A stretch of DNA of 64,000 bases from assembly GCF_042445055.1 (NCBI RefSeq), contig NZ_CP170339.1, positions 868,001 through 932,000 of the forward strand, in the 5' to 3' direction. Positions 33,074 through 41,520 of this stretch are shown here, piece by piece. The notes beneath the pieces were generated by a model. It searched no databases. It had not been told where the DNA came from and was given only the letters and a program-made list of their open reading frames with translations. Source of the stretch: Falsihalocynthiibacter sp042445055. Its GTDB lineage: Bacteria; Pseudomonadota; Alphaproteobacteria; Rhodobacterales; Rhodobacteraceae. The first letter of the stretch is position 1. Each line of letters begins with the position of its first letter. The position numbers and the translations under genes were made by a program.

Positions 33074-33256
33074 ATGAGCTGTCCAATTTGTAGCGAAGAC
33101 ACCGATCCCAAGTATCGCCCGTTCTGTAGCAAGAAATGCGCGGATATCGACCTAGGCCGTTGGTTTAATGGCACATATACGGCTCCCGCGGAGGATGCAG
33201 AGGATCTGAGCGACGCGCAATCCGAGCTTGATAAGCCAAAAACGCGTACACACTAA
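33074..33256 (+). CDS. yacG: YacG zinc-ribbon protein (DNA gyrase inhibitor)
   Basis: 60 residues. The four-cysteine zinc knuckle CPIC...CSKKCADIDLGRWFNG is diagnostic; acidic tail. E. coli YacG binds zinc and inhibits gyrase. The ATG immediately follows the RNase stop. Last gene of the core block before tRNA-Phe. Confidence 0.92.
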   Translation: MSCPICSEDTDPKYRPFCSKKCADIDLGRWFNGTYTAPAEDAEDLSDAQSELDKPKTRTH

Positions 33257-33335
33257 ATTTTTCGCAGTTTGCCTCTGGACACTATGCCCCACCAAGTCTA
33301 GAACACCGCAACCCGAACGATTATTCGTTCCCCGT

Positions 33336-33410
33336 GCCCGGGTAGCTCAGGGGTAGAGCAGTGGATTGAAAATCCTCGTGTCGGTGGTTCGATTCCGCCC
33401 CCGGGCACCA
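33336..33410 (+). tRNA. tRNA-Phe (anticodon GAA)
   Basis: 75 bases with encoded CCA. Acceptor GCCCGGG/CCCGGGC, discriminator A, D arm TAGCTCAGGGGTAGAGCA, anticodon loop with GAA (GGATTGAAAATCC), and T arm GTGGTTCGATTCCGCC. Its 3' end is the probable attachment site of the island to the right. Confidence 0.96.
33395..33410. repeat. tRNA-Phe attachment core (proximal)
   Basis: CCGCCCCCGGGCACCA, the last 16 bases of tRNA-Phe, is repeated exactly at 46434-46449 in direct orientation. The 13 kb between the copies hold the second type I restriction system. Confidence 0.75.
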
Positions 33411-33414
33411 CTTA

Positions 33415-33715
33415 TCAAACTTGATTAAAAAGAGCGGCAAATTACGCTGCATGTGGCGCGCTTTCGGGACGATTACTGCGGCACATAAAACTCTTCGTTG
33501 AGGTTATATTTCTCCGCTATTCTTACGATATGCGACGTTTGAAACGAGGAATTTAGACGAAGAGAGTATCAACTCTCGCCATTATATTGTTACTCACGGC
33601 TTGCGGGCCAAGCGACAGTGTCGTTGTTTCCGAATACGATGAAACGCAGGATTTTGACGCGATTGCAAAAGAAAGCGTTCAGGGAATAGATACGACCGGT
33701 TTCGACAAGCTATAG
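33415..33715 (+). repeat. Duplicated lipoprotein segment, copy 1
   Basis: About 300 bases clearly similar to 54051-54352, beginning TCAAACTTGAT, including an identical 26-base stretch that starts ATTACGCTGCATGTG, and running through the lipoprotein coding region. The left copy directly follows tRNA-Phe. Confidence 0.85.
33557..33715 (+). pseudogene. Small lipoprotein gene with a lost start codon
   Basis: The 52-codon frame is intact to TAG and would encode a lipoprotein (lipobox LLLTAC at codons 11-16, then GPSDSVVVSEY), but the start codon equivalent to the ATG at 54194 is ACG. No other in-frame start precedes it. Either it is a recent pseudogene or it uses a very weak ACG start. The intact copy at 54194 differs at few residues. 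Confidence 0.7.
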
Positions 33716-33938
33716 TAACGGAGCGGTGTTTTTATCGGCTTAGGGTCTTGTGTGAGATGTGCGGCGATATCAGCCTGAGGGCGATTAGTGCAAGATAATG
33801 TACGTTTGCTAGGCTTTTCGTTAGCGGAGATTGGTCGCTATTAAGGTTGATTGATGCAGGCGAGCTGATGAGGTTCGTTGAAATTGAAGCCAAAATCGTC
33901 TAGGGGCTATGGTATCAATCAAAGTGGAGATAATATTC

Positions 33939-34304
33939 ATGTTGAATAAATTCCTTCTGTCCGCGTCCTTAATCCTTTGCGGTTTTTCAGTTTCGGCGGA
34001 AAGCGATACGCCCTCGGTCGATGAGGGAGAAGTCGTCGCAATGGAGCATGAGGTAGACATTGAAGCGGCGGAAAAGATCTTCAAGAAATCGTGCCGAGCT
34101 TGTCACGGCAATAAGGCGCAAGGAGCCGCTAGCTATCCGAAGCTTTCCGACAAAGAACCTGAATACGTTGCCGAGAAGCTGGAGCGCTATCGTTCAGGTG
34201 AAAAGATTGGTCCAAATTCGATCTTGATGATTCAACATGCCAAGAAACTGTCAGACGAAGATATCGCCAACATTTCGATTTACGTTACCTCTGCATTTGA
34301 CTGA
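33939..34304 (+). CDS. Small secreted c-type cytochrome
   Basis: 121 residues from the ATG at 33939. The N-terminus (MLNKFLLSASLILCGFSVSA) is a signal peptide, then an acidic linker, the haem-binding CRACH motif and a probable Met ligand in NSILMIQHAKKLSDEDIANISIYV. It is a class I single-haem cytochrome of the periplasm. It precedes a PQQ-type sugar dehydrogenase by 167 bases and may receive its electrons. The GGAG site is 11 bases from the start, rather far. Confidence 0.85.
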   Translation: MLNKFLLSASLILCGFSVSAESDTPSVDEGEVVAMEHEVDIEAAEKIFKKSCRACHGNKAQGAASYPKLSDKEPEYVAEKLERYRSGEKIGPNSILMIQHAKKLSDEDIANISIYVTSAFD

Positions 34305-34471
34305 GGATCTCCAAACTTTGATGTGGCTATGTATACGTTAGGGTGGGCAATAAGAAATATATTGACAGAATAAAGAACGCGACACTAGCCTAAAGCCTCA
34401 GCCAAGCCAGAGCATAATGACCGAAACTCAATGCCCGTTCTGGCGAAACCAATTTTTCATGCGAGGATACT

Positions 34472-35764
34472 ATGCTTTTTTCGAAACGTATTTCGATGCT
34501 GCCAGCTGTAGCATCCCTTCTCGCCGGAGCGGCGATATTCTCATCGTCGGCGCTTGCGCAGTCCGGTATGAATACCACGAAACTAGAGTCCGAGGTCGTG
34601 CTTGACGGCCTTGAAAACCCTTGGGATATGGCCTTCCTAGACGATGGCACCATGTTGTTTACAGAGAAGTGCAAGGGGCTTTCGGTGCTAATGCCAGATG
34701 GTTCAGTGAACGCTCTGTATGGCGTGGGCGCGACTGAGGGCTATGCCTCAAATGGGGATGATCTGTTCTGTGAAGGACAAGCGGGCATGATGGGTGTCGC
34801 TTTCGATCCGGCATTTGATGAGAACCGTCGAATTTACGTTTACTCGACATCCAACATGTCTGATCCGCATACCAATCGGCTGATGCGCTTTACAGTTAAT
34901 GAAGATTTCACCGGTGTTGCAGATCGTACAGATATTGTTGACGATGTACCCTACAAGATGGCGGCCTCTGATCACCCGTTTGGCGGACCAGGTGCGCATA
35001 ACGGCGGTCGGGTACGTTTCAATTCAGCTGATGGATATCTCTATCTGACCACTGGTGACACGCATAACGGAGAAGTACCCCAAAGCCCAACCATCATGGG
35101 CTCCAAAGTTTTGCGGATCGATACTGACGGGAATGCTGCCGCAGAAAACACGCCGCCGGACGGGTTTGACAAGCGGACCTATACATATGGTCACCGTAAT
35201 GTTCAGGGTATCGCATTTAACGCAAGCGGTACGCCAATTACGGCCGAGCATGGCCCGTGGCACTCCGACGAGATCACCGTTCTGGAAAATGGCGGTAACG
35301 CTGGCTGGGATCCGCGCCCGAATATGGCCGGTCGTGGCGATTGTCCGGACAACTACTGTGGATACAGTCCGAACCAAGAAGAGGGTATGAACCGGTTCGA
35401 ACGTGCGGCGTATATGCCGATGACCGACTTCGAGACTTACCCCGACGCAATGCCGCCAATTTGGAACAACAATGGCTGGTCACAGGGAACTTCGTCTGCG
35501 GCGTTCCTTAATGGCGATGCCTGGGGTGACTGGAACGGTGCGCTTGTTGTTGGCATCATGGGGATTGGCTTCGGTGGAACACCAATTGGCCAACGGATTG
35601 ATGTCATCCAATTGACCGAGGACGGTACCGAGGTAGAGGACGTTACCGAGATGACTTTGCCTATGGAGCCTGGTCGGTTCCGCTCAGTTGTATCGGGACC
35701 GGACGGAAGTCTTTATACTGCGATCGACGAAGGCACAATTTACAAGCTGACCCCTGGCAGCTGA
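34472..35764 (+). CDS. PQQ-dependent sugar dehydrogenase (soluble glucose/sorbosone type)
   Basis: 430 residues; AGGATACT before the ATG gives a good ribosome-binding site. Signal peptide to about residue 30 (SSALAQ). The beta-propeller marks are LENPWDMAFLDDGTMLFTEK, DLFCEGQAGMMGVAFDP, HNGGRVRFNSADGYLYLTTGD, TYGHRNVQGIAFN and TAEHGPWHSDEITVLENGGNAGWD. The family oxidises aldoses in the periplasm with PQQ and calcium and passes electrons to a cytochrome, fitting the upstream gene. PQQ synthesis genes are not in the window. Confidence 0.88.
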   Translation: MLFSKRISMLPAVASLLAGAAIFSSSALAQSGMNTTKLESEVVLDGLENPWDMAFLDDGTMLFTEKCKGLSVLMPDGSVNALYGVGATEGYASNGDDLFCEGQAGMMGVAFDPAFDENRRIYVYSTSNMSDPHTNRLMRFTVNEDFTGVADRTDIVDDVPYKMAASDHPFGGPGAHNGGRVRFNSADGYLYLTTGDTHNGEVPQSPTIMGSKVLRIDTDGNAAAENTPPDGFDKRTYTYGHRNVQGIAFNASGTPITAEHGPWHSDEITVLENGGNAGWDPRPNMAGRGDCPDNYCGYSPNQEEGMNRFERAAYMPMTDFETYPDAMPPIWNNNGWSQGTSSAAFLNGDAWGDWNGALVVGIMGIGFGGTPIGQRIDVIQLTEDGTEVEDVTEMTLPMEPGRFRSVVSGPDGSLYTAIDEGTIYKLTPGS

Positions 35765-35796
35765 TTTAGGTATAGGCCGCACGGCAGCGTTGCGGC

Positions 35797-36183
35797 CTAT
35801 TCTCCCAAGACCAGCGTTTCTGGAATCTCGAAGCGCTGGTCATCTACTCTGATCTGATAGATGCCATCCACGAGCCGCCAATCGGTATCGGTTCCAACCC
35901 CTGACATTGTAGCGTCGCCTCGCAGGAAGGTTTCATCCGAAAACATGAGTTGTCTGCGAAATCCGTTTTGAAACGTGACGGTCACAACCGCAGATTCCTC
36001 TACGCGAGCGCAAACCGCGGTGCATGTTCCGAGTGATTGTCCTACTTCCTGCGCACACTGCACGTCAGCCATTGCGTCCACTGTACCCGCTTTGGAGCGA
36101 TTGATCGCCATAGCGATATCTCCAAATGCAACAGTTGGAAGTAGTGCGGAACTAAGCAATATAAGGCGAGAAAGATAACGCAT
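35797..36183 (-). CDS. Secreted protein of unknown function
   Basis: 128 residues from the ATG at 36183, where the signal peptide MRYLSRLILLSSALLPTVAFG begins; an upstream in-frame ATG would bury it. The mature part contains CAQEVGQSLGTCTAVCARV with three cysteines, then a beta-rich tail. No domain is recognised. Convergent with the sugar dehydrogenase gene (about 30 bases between stops). Confidence 0.65.
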   Translation of the reverse strand: MRYLSRLILLSSALLPTVAFGDIAMAINRSKAGTVDAMADVQCAQEVGQSLGTCTAVCARVEESAVVTVTFQNGFRRQLMFSDETFLRGDATMSGVGTDTDWRLVDGIYQIRVDDQRFEIPETLVLGE

Positions 36184-36377
36184 TGTATCGGTCCAGAGGT
36201 TTCCAACTATGCTTAGCATAGCATAAGAGAATTGGTAACTGGCGTCACAAAAACGAAATGCATCGCATGCGAAACGGACTTCGATCTACGTGTTGGTCCT
36301 ACGAATTGTTAAACCCACGAACTGCTTGTTAGATCGGCAGCTCATGCTACATTCTGGTTTTTATAGAAAAGGAAACC

Positions 36378-36434
36378 ATGATGCTCACACCCTTTCATCT
36401 GGCATATAATGTTACCGATCTCGACGGACAATAG
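36378..36434 (+). pseudogene. VOC gene fragment (5' end only)
   Basis: MLTPFHLAYNVTDLD is identical to the first 15 codons of the VOC gene at 56184, then the sequence diverges into GQ and a TAG stop. AAAGGAAACC precedes it. It is a truncated duplicate, one of three copies in the window. Confidence 0.82.
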
Positions 36435-36612
36435 GGTCATTAAGGAATTTTTTAAGTTGAGCATAATCGGTGATTTCTGGCGCGGCGTAAGGGCGTCGGA
36501 CTTCTCGCCACAAAGGTGCTTCTGAAAAAACACTTCTATTAGTCCCGTAGGGCGCAAAAATCTCAGATCAGAATTATTCCGTACAGTATGACACGCCTCG
36601 AATCGTGTGAGT

Positions 36613-37239
36613 TCAATCCTTCGCCTCGATTATTTCTTCTCCTTCGTCACGGATGCCGAATTTTCGAACCTGATGATGCTTCAATTTGATTGACGCTCCC
36701 AAATCAATATCATTCTCACCTTGCAACCAAGCTTCACGCTCGGAGGTATTCAAGATGACAGGCATTCTGTGATGAATGTCGGAAACGGTGTTATTGGCCG
36801 CGCGTGTTAGCATGGTGCAAGTCAGCGTTTCGTTCCATTTTGAAGCCAGTCCGGCAACGAAAAGGTTTTCCTCATTTCCTGCTGATTGAATGAAGTAGGG
36901 CTGCTTATTTCCCTTTTCACCTTTCCATTCGTAGTAGCCACTCAATGGCAGTAGGCAGCGCCCCTTGTTCCAAACTGAGCGGAAGGAGGGCTTGCTTGCG
37001 GCTTCCTCAATTCTGGCATTAAACGTAGTAGCCTTCCAATCCCGAAGTTCTCCTTTGTGCCATGAAGGGATGAGCCTCCATCGCGCTACCATAGGCTCTA
37101 AGTCGGGCGTGAGGATAATCATATCTTGGGTTGGCTTGACGTTATAGCGCCGGTCCCAGTTCTTGAAGGGGTCTATCTTGAGCCATGATGTATCAAGACC
37201 CATGCTCTGTAGGTTCGGATCAACAAAGCGTCCACACAT
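36613..37239 (-). CDS. SRAP-family protein (YedK/HMCES-type abasic-site shield)
   Basis: 208 residues. Cys 2 (MCGRF) is the residue that forms a thiazolidine link with abasic sites in single-stranded DNA. Also seen are RYNVKPTQDMIIL, ARWRLIPSW, NARIEEAASKPSFR, RCLLPLSGYYEWKG (conserved Glu) and the His motif DIHHRMPVIL. These proteins protect abasic sites at replication forks. It lies inside the second island just left of the resolvase remnant; cargo or host origin is unclear. No ribosome-binding site is evident. Confidence 0.9.
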   Translation of the reverse strand: MCGRFVDPNLQSMGLDTSWLKIDPFKNWDRRYNVKPTQDMIILTPDLEPMVARWRLIPSWHKGELRDWKATTFNARIEEAASKPSFRSVWNKGRCLLPLSGYYEWKGEKGNKQPYFIQSAGNEENLFVAGLASKWNETLTCTMLTRAANNTVSDIHHRMPVILNTSEREAWLQGENDIDLGASIKLKHHQVRKFGIRDEGEEIIEAKD

Positions 37240-37345
37240 ACTAAATGAGCGGAATAAACGGTACGTTACAGGCCGCTAGAGCCAGTAAAGCCGAAAACAG
37301 TAGTAGTCTGATCATTTACTCATCCTCCGTCTCGCCTGATCAGCA

Positions 37346-37441
37346 ATGCAGGTTGATGGTATCAAGATCGCAGAGATCGCAAAACAGCTTGGAGTAGGGC
37401 GGTCTACTCTTTACCGGTTACTCAAGAAAAGTGCGACATAA
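37346..37441 (+). pseudogene. C-terminal remnant of a serine resolvase
   Basis: 31 codons ending in TAA encode IKIAEIAKQLGVGRSTLYRLLKKS, the resolvase C-terminal helix-turn-helix (compare ISPSEIARRLSISRSSVYRIF at 17338-17901). In-frame stops lie just upstream and the catalytic part is missing. Confidence 0.75.
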
Positions 37442-37563
37442 CATGGCCTTGAATTGCTAATCAGAGCACAATCATTGTCAAAATGGCCATTTAGGTTAGA
37501 CTCGCATGGCCCGAATAGTTAAGTCTATTTCCAACGAAAAAATAATCTATGGGCAGGGGCTAT

Positions 37564-39126
37564 ATGTCAGAGACAACTCGTCAATCTGATCTTGATTTCG
37601 CAGCGGATCTTTTCAAAGCAGCTGACAAGATGCGCGGGGCGTTGGAGCCTTCGGAATACAAACACGTCGCGCTTGGGTTGATCTTTCTCAAATATATCTC
37701 CGAAGCGTTTCAGGCGATGTATGATCAACTGAGCGAAGATGAATACGCAGATCCTGAAGAGCCCGAGGAATACTTGGCCGAAAACGTGTTCTGGGTGCCT
37801 GAGACTGCTCGCTGGTCATACATTCAGAAAAACGCCCGCTCAGAAAACATCGGTAAGATCATTGATGACGCGATGGAGGCGATTGAAGCCGTCCCGACCA
37901 ATGAAAGTCTAAAAGGCGTTCTTCCCAAAAACTATGCGCGTCCGACGCTCGACAAAACCATGCTGGGTGAACTGGTCGATCTGTTCTCAAATATCAAACT
38001 ACACGACAGCGCCGACCGCGCACGCGATCTGCTTGGCCGCGTCTATGAATACTTCATCTCGGGCTTTGCCAGCGCCGAGGGCAAGCGGGGCGGTGAGTTC
38101 TTTACGCCCCGTTCCGTTGTCCGGACTCTCGTTGAGATGTTGGAGCCCTACGAGGGCCGCGTTTATGACCCCTGCTGCGGTTCCGGCGGTATGTTTATTC
38201 AGTCCGAAAAATTCATCGAAGAACACGGTGGCAACCCGCTAAACCTGTCCGTCTATGGGCAGGAGATCAACCACACCACTTGGCGCTTGGCCAAGATGAA
38301 CCTTGCCGTGCATGGCATTGATGCCGACATCGCATGGAACAGCGCGGGCAGCTTCCACAAGAACAGCCACCCGAACCTCAAGGCTGATTACATCCTCGCC
38401 AACCCGCCGTTTAACATCTCGGATTGGGGCGGAGACCGGCTGACCGAAGATGTACGCTGGCAATACGGTACACCACCAAAAGGTAATGCCAACTTCGCTT
38501 GGATACAGCACATCGTCCACCACCTTGCGCCGCGCGGCCATGCGGGGGTGGTGCTAGCCAATGGTTCTATGTCGTCCCAAACCAGCGGAGAGGGTGAGAT
38601 CAGAAAGCAGCTGATCGAGCAGGACCGCGTCGATTGCATGGTCGCCATGCCGGGGCAGCTCTTCTATTCCACACAAATTCCCGTTTGTTTGTGGATTTTG
38701 AGCCGTGATAAATCCGCCAATGGGCTGCGGAACCGGAGCGGAGAGGTACTGTTCATCGACGCGCGCAACTTGGGTCACATGGTAGACCGCGTGCGGCGCG
38801 AGTTCTCGGGTGAGGATATTGAGAAGATCGCGGGCACCTACCGCCGCTGGCGGGCCATGCCCGAAACGCTGGCGGAGAAAGGTTGGGAGGCCTATGTTGA
38901 CGAGCCGGGTTTTTGTAAATCCGAGGGGCTGGAGACCATCCGCAAGTTCGACTACGTGCTGACGCCGGGGCGGTATGTCGGGGCGGCGGAGGACGAAGGC
39001 GACGGGGTCCCGTTCGAGGAGAAGTTCGCGTCTCTGACAGAAATTCTGAACGAGCAATTCTTTGACAGCAGAACTAAGGAAACAGCGATAAAGGCGACCC
39101 TTGGACAGGTAAGTCTCGATGATTGA
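37564..39126 (+). CDS. hsdM: Type I restriction-modification methyltransferase subunit HsdM (system 2)
   Basis: About 520 residues from the ATG at 37564 (GGGGC upstream). Conserved regions are DLFKAADKMRGALEPSEYKHVALGLIFLKYISEAF at the N-terminus, GGEFFTPRSVV, the SAM motif DPCCGSGGMF near residue 202 and the catalytic NPPF near 280. The NPPF and N-terminal types differ from the first system (NPPY), so the two belong to different type I subfamilies. It overlaps the hsdS gene by 8 bases. Confidence 0.95.
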   Translation: MSETTRQSDLDFAADLFKAADKMRGALEPSEYKHVALGLIFLKYISEAFQAMYDQLSEDEYADPEEPEEYLAENVFWVPETARWSYIQKNARSENIGKIIDDAMEAIEAVPTNESLKGVLPKNYARPTLDKTMLGELVDLFSNIKLHDSADRARDLLGRVYEYFISGFASAEGKRGGEFFTPRSVVRTLVEMLEPYEGRVYDPCCGSGGMFIQSEKFIEEHGGNPLNLSVYGQEINHTTWRLAKMNLAVHGIDADIAWNSAGSFHKNSHPNLKADYILANPPFNISDWGGDRLTEDVRWQYGTPPKGNANFAWIQHIVHHLAPRGHAGVVLANGSMSSQTSGEGEIRKQLIEQDRVDCMVAMPGQLFYSTQIPVCLWILSRDKSANGLRNRSGEVLFIDARNLGHMVDRVRREFSGEDIEKIAGTYRRWRAMPETLAEKGWEAYVDEPGFCKSEGLETIRKFDYVLTPGRYVGAAEDEGDGVPFEEKFASLTEILNEQFFDSRTKETAIKATLGQVSLDD

Positions 39127-40441
39127 TTGGGAAGAAACCACCCTTGGTGACGTGGCGGAAATTCTGTCTGCCAAGCGCGTTTTTGCTCGGGATTATGTTG
39201 ACAACGGTGTTCCCTTTTGGCGCGGCAAAGAAGTTGTGGAGCTTTCTGCAGGTCGTGATGTATCAACTGAATTGTTCATTTCGGAAGAAACCTACCAAAA
39301 TTTGGGTAAAAAAGCCGGCTTTCCCAGTGCAGGTGACATCCTTCTTACATCTGTCGGCACTTTGGGGCGGGTGTACCGGCTGACGCCGAAAGACCGAATT
39401 TATTTCAAAGATGGGAACCTGACGTGGTTTCGGAACTTCAGCGAACGCATCTGCCCGCAGTGGTTGCTCTATTGGTTGCGATCAAGCGCGGGGCAGCGAG
39501 CGCTCGATAGTTCTAAAATAGGCTCCACCCAGCAAGCACTCACTATCGTGAACTTGAAGAAAATACCGTTTCTTTGCCCGCCGAAGGTTGAACAAGAAAA
39601 GATCGCGGCGACACTTTCTTCAATAGACGATAAAATCGAGCTGAACCGGCGGATGAATAAGACGTTGGAAGAGATGGCGCGGGCGTTGTTTCGGGATTGG
39701 TTCGTCGATTTCGGCCCCACCCGCCGCCAAATGGAAGGCGCAACCGACCCAACCGCCATCATGGGCCAAGCCTTCCGCCCCGAAAAAGCAGCCACCCTCG
39801 CGCCTCTGTTTCCTGCCAAGTTGGGCGAAGATGGATTGCCTGTGGGGTGGGAGACACGTACGCTGAACACCGTTGTTGAACAGCAGAGGCAATCCGTCAA
39901 ACCCAACCAGCACCTGGACGAAATGTTCGAGCATTTTAGTCTGCCTGCCTTTGACAAAGCGAAGTGGCCCACCAGCGAACACGGAGCAGAGATCAAAAGC
40001 AACAAGACGGCCGTGCCCCCCAACTCGTTGCTGGTTTCCAAGCTCAATCCTCGCATCGAACGTGTTTGGGTTCCACAGGTTGCGGGCGAGCAACGTCAAA
40101 TATGTTCAACCGAGTTCCTGTGTTTCAGGCCTGCGGCGGGACTAGGAATCGCGACAGTAGAAGCTCTTTTCCGATCAGACGAGATGAGGGAGAAGATGGA
40201 AGCGATGGTAACAGGCACCTCGAACAGCCATCAGCGTGTGCCACCTAAGGTTCTCACGCAAACCGACGTGTTGTTGCCTAAGATCTGCACCAAGGCATTC
40301 GAGGAAGTTGCCCTCCCATTGCTCGATAAACGTCAAGCCAACGAACAAGAAAACCAAACCCTTGCTGAAATGCGCGACCTCCTCCTACCCAAACTCATGT
40401 CCGGCGAAATCCGCCTGAAAGATGCGGAGGCAGCAGTGTGA
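39119..40441 (+). CDS. hsdS: Type I restriction-modification specificity subunit HsdS (system 2)
   Basis: 440 residues with two target-recognition domains. The central spacer helix is IAATLSSIDDKIELNRRMNKTLEEMARALFRDWFVDF, a typical end of the first half-subunit, and the C-terminal one is LPLLDKRQANEQENQTLAEMRDLLLPKLMSGEIRL. This pattern differs from system 1, so the two enzymes should recognise different DNA targets. The start lies inside the end of hsdM; the stop overlaps the next gene by 4 bases. Confidence 0.93.
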   Translation: MIDWEETTLGDVAEILSAKRVFARDYVDNGVPFWRGKEVVELSAGRDVSTELFISEETYQNLGKKAGFPSAGDILLTSVGTLGRVYRLTPKDRIYFKDGNLTWFRNFSERICPQWLLYWLRSSAGQRALDSSKIGSTQQALTIVNLKKIPFLCPPKVEQEKIAATLSSIDDKIELNRRMNKTLEEMARALFRDWFVDFGPTRRQMEGATDPTAIMGQAFRPEKAATLAPLFPAKLGEDGLPVGWETRTLNTVVEQQRQSVKPNQHLDEMFEHFSLPAFDKAKWPTSEHGAEIKSNKTAVPPNSLLVSKLNPRIERVWVPQVAGEQRQICSTEFLCFRPAAGLGIATVEALFRSDEMREKMEAMVTGTSNSHQRVPPKVLTQTDVLLPKICTKAFEEVALPLLDKRQANEQENQTLAEMRDLLLPKLMSGEIRLKDAEAAV

Positions 40442-41520
40442 CAGACATAAAAAAGTTGATCCAAGCGACAAAAAAGGAATGGCAGGGGACCCTGTCGTAC
40501 TTCTCTGAGCGGTCAAAGGTTTTGTCTAATTACATTGCTCGGAAACGTGGAAAGCCTGAGCCGTATTCGGTATCGAGCATTTGGAGAAGGCGCGGACCTA
40601 AGCCTTTTGTGGCGAAGATCGAACGGCGACTACGAGAAAAGTACTTCGCTCTTCCCCCCACAGTTCGCGCCGCAACAATCGCTCTGCTCGCAATTTTGGT
40701 TGTTCTTTTGGTGTTCGGAGCTGACTTCGATTGGTCAGGAGTTACCACGGAACTGTGGGGGCTAGTCGCTGAGGTATTCATTCTAGGTATCATCATCTTT
40801 TACATCGGGGAACGAAACCAAGCCAATCAGTTCGTTAAGCAGCAACATGAACTGATTGAAGATCTGAAGTATTGGGACAATGATGAAGCTAAGTTCCGCA
40901 TTTTAGGGGCCTTAAGACGACTTCAACGTGTCGGCGTCTCAAATGTCAATTTGGCTGGGGTGACATTGTCCTCCGCCAAATTGAAAGAGCACGGCATCGA
41001 TAACCTCGACGGTTCAACCTTATCTGGTGGGAATTGGGCGTCGTCTATAGGCGTTCGTGTCGCATCCAAATTTGAAAAAGTTGATTTTTCTGATTGCTCA
41101 ATGTGCGAGGCCAAGCTCTCACAAGGCGATGGCATGGGCGCGTTTTTTGGGAAAGAACATCAGAGGGCACAAGCTATTTATGTTGATTGTAGTTTTTTGA
41201 ATAGCGATTTGTCAGGTGTTTGCTTTGAGCAGGCCGAGATAAAATACACGCAAAAACCTCCGGAAGAGACCCACGAACATGTCGATGATGATGAGTATGG
41301 GAATCCTGTCTTTGCGCAAAGGCATTATGGAGAGTTTAATCAGGCTGACCTGCAGGGGGCTTCATTCAGAAATTCATGGCTTGAGAATGTTGATTTCAGA
41401 AATGCCAATTTTGTCGAAAGCGCTGACTTTGCGGGAGCACGAGGGTTGGAGACATGTGAATTTGACAGCGCAGAACTAAAACAAAAAATCATTCGAAAAT
41501 CAAAAGAGAAGCCGTTATGA
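40438..41520 (+). CDS. Two-helix membrane protein with pentapeptide-like repeats, inside the hsd operon
   Basis: 360 residues, GTG start overlapping the hsdS stop (GTGA). A basic N-terminal 70 residues precede two close hydrophobic segments (about 77-95 and 105-125: ATIALLAILVVLLVFGADF and LWGLVAEVFILGIIIFYIG), then a soluble domain with A(D/N)LxG-like pentapeptide repeats (VNLAGVTLSSAKLKEHG, NSDLSGVCFEQA, NQADLQGASFRNSWLENVDFRNANF). This is a membrane-anchored quadrilateral-helix protein. Its placement between hsdS and DUF4268 with 4-base overlaps on both sides means co-translation with the restriction system. I know of no described role. Confidence 0.82.
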   Translation: MTDIKKLIQATKKEWQGTLSYFSERSKVLSNYIARKRGKPEPYSVSSIWRRRGPKPFVAKIERRLREKYFALPPTVRAATIALLAILVVLLVFGADFDWSGVTTELWGLVAEVFILGIIIFYIGERNQANQFVKQQHELIEDLKYWDNDEAKFRILGALRRLQRVGVSNVNLAGVTLSSAKLKEHGIDNLDGSTLSGGNWASSIGVRVASKFEKVDFSDCSMCEAKLSQGDGMGAFFGKEHQRAQAIYVDCSFLNSDLSGVCFEQAEIKYTQKPPEETHEHVDDDEYGNPVFAQRHYGEFNQADLQGASFRNSWLENVDFRNANFVESADFAGARGLETCEFDSAELKQKIIRKSKEKPL

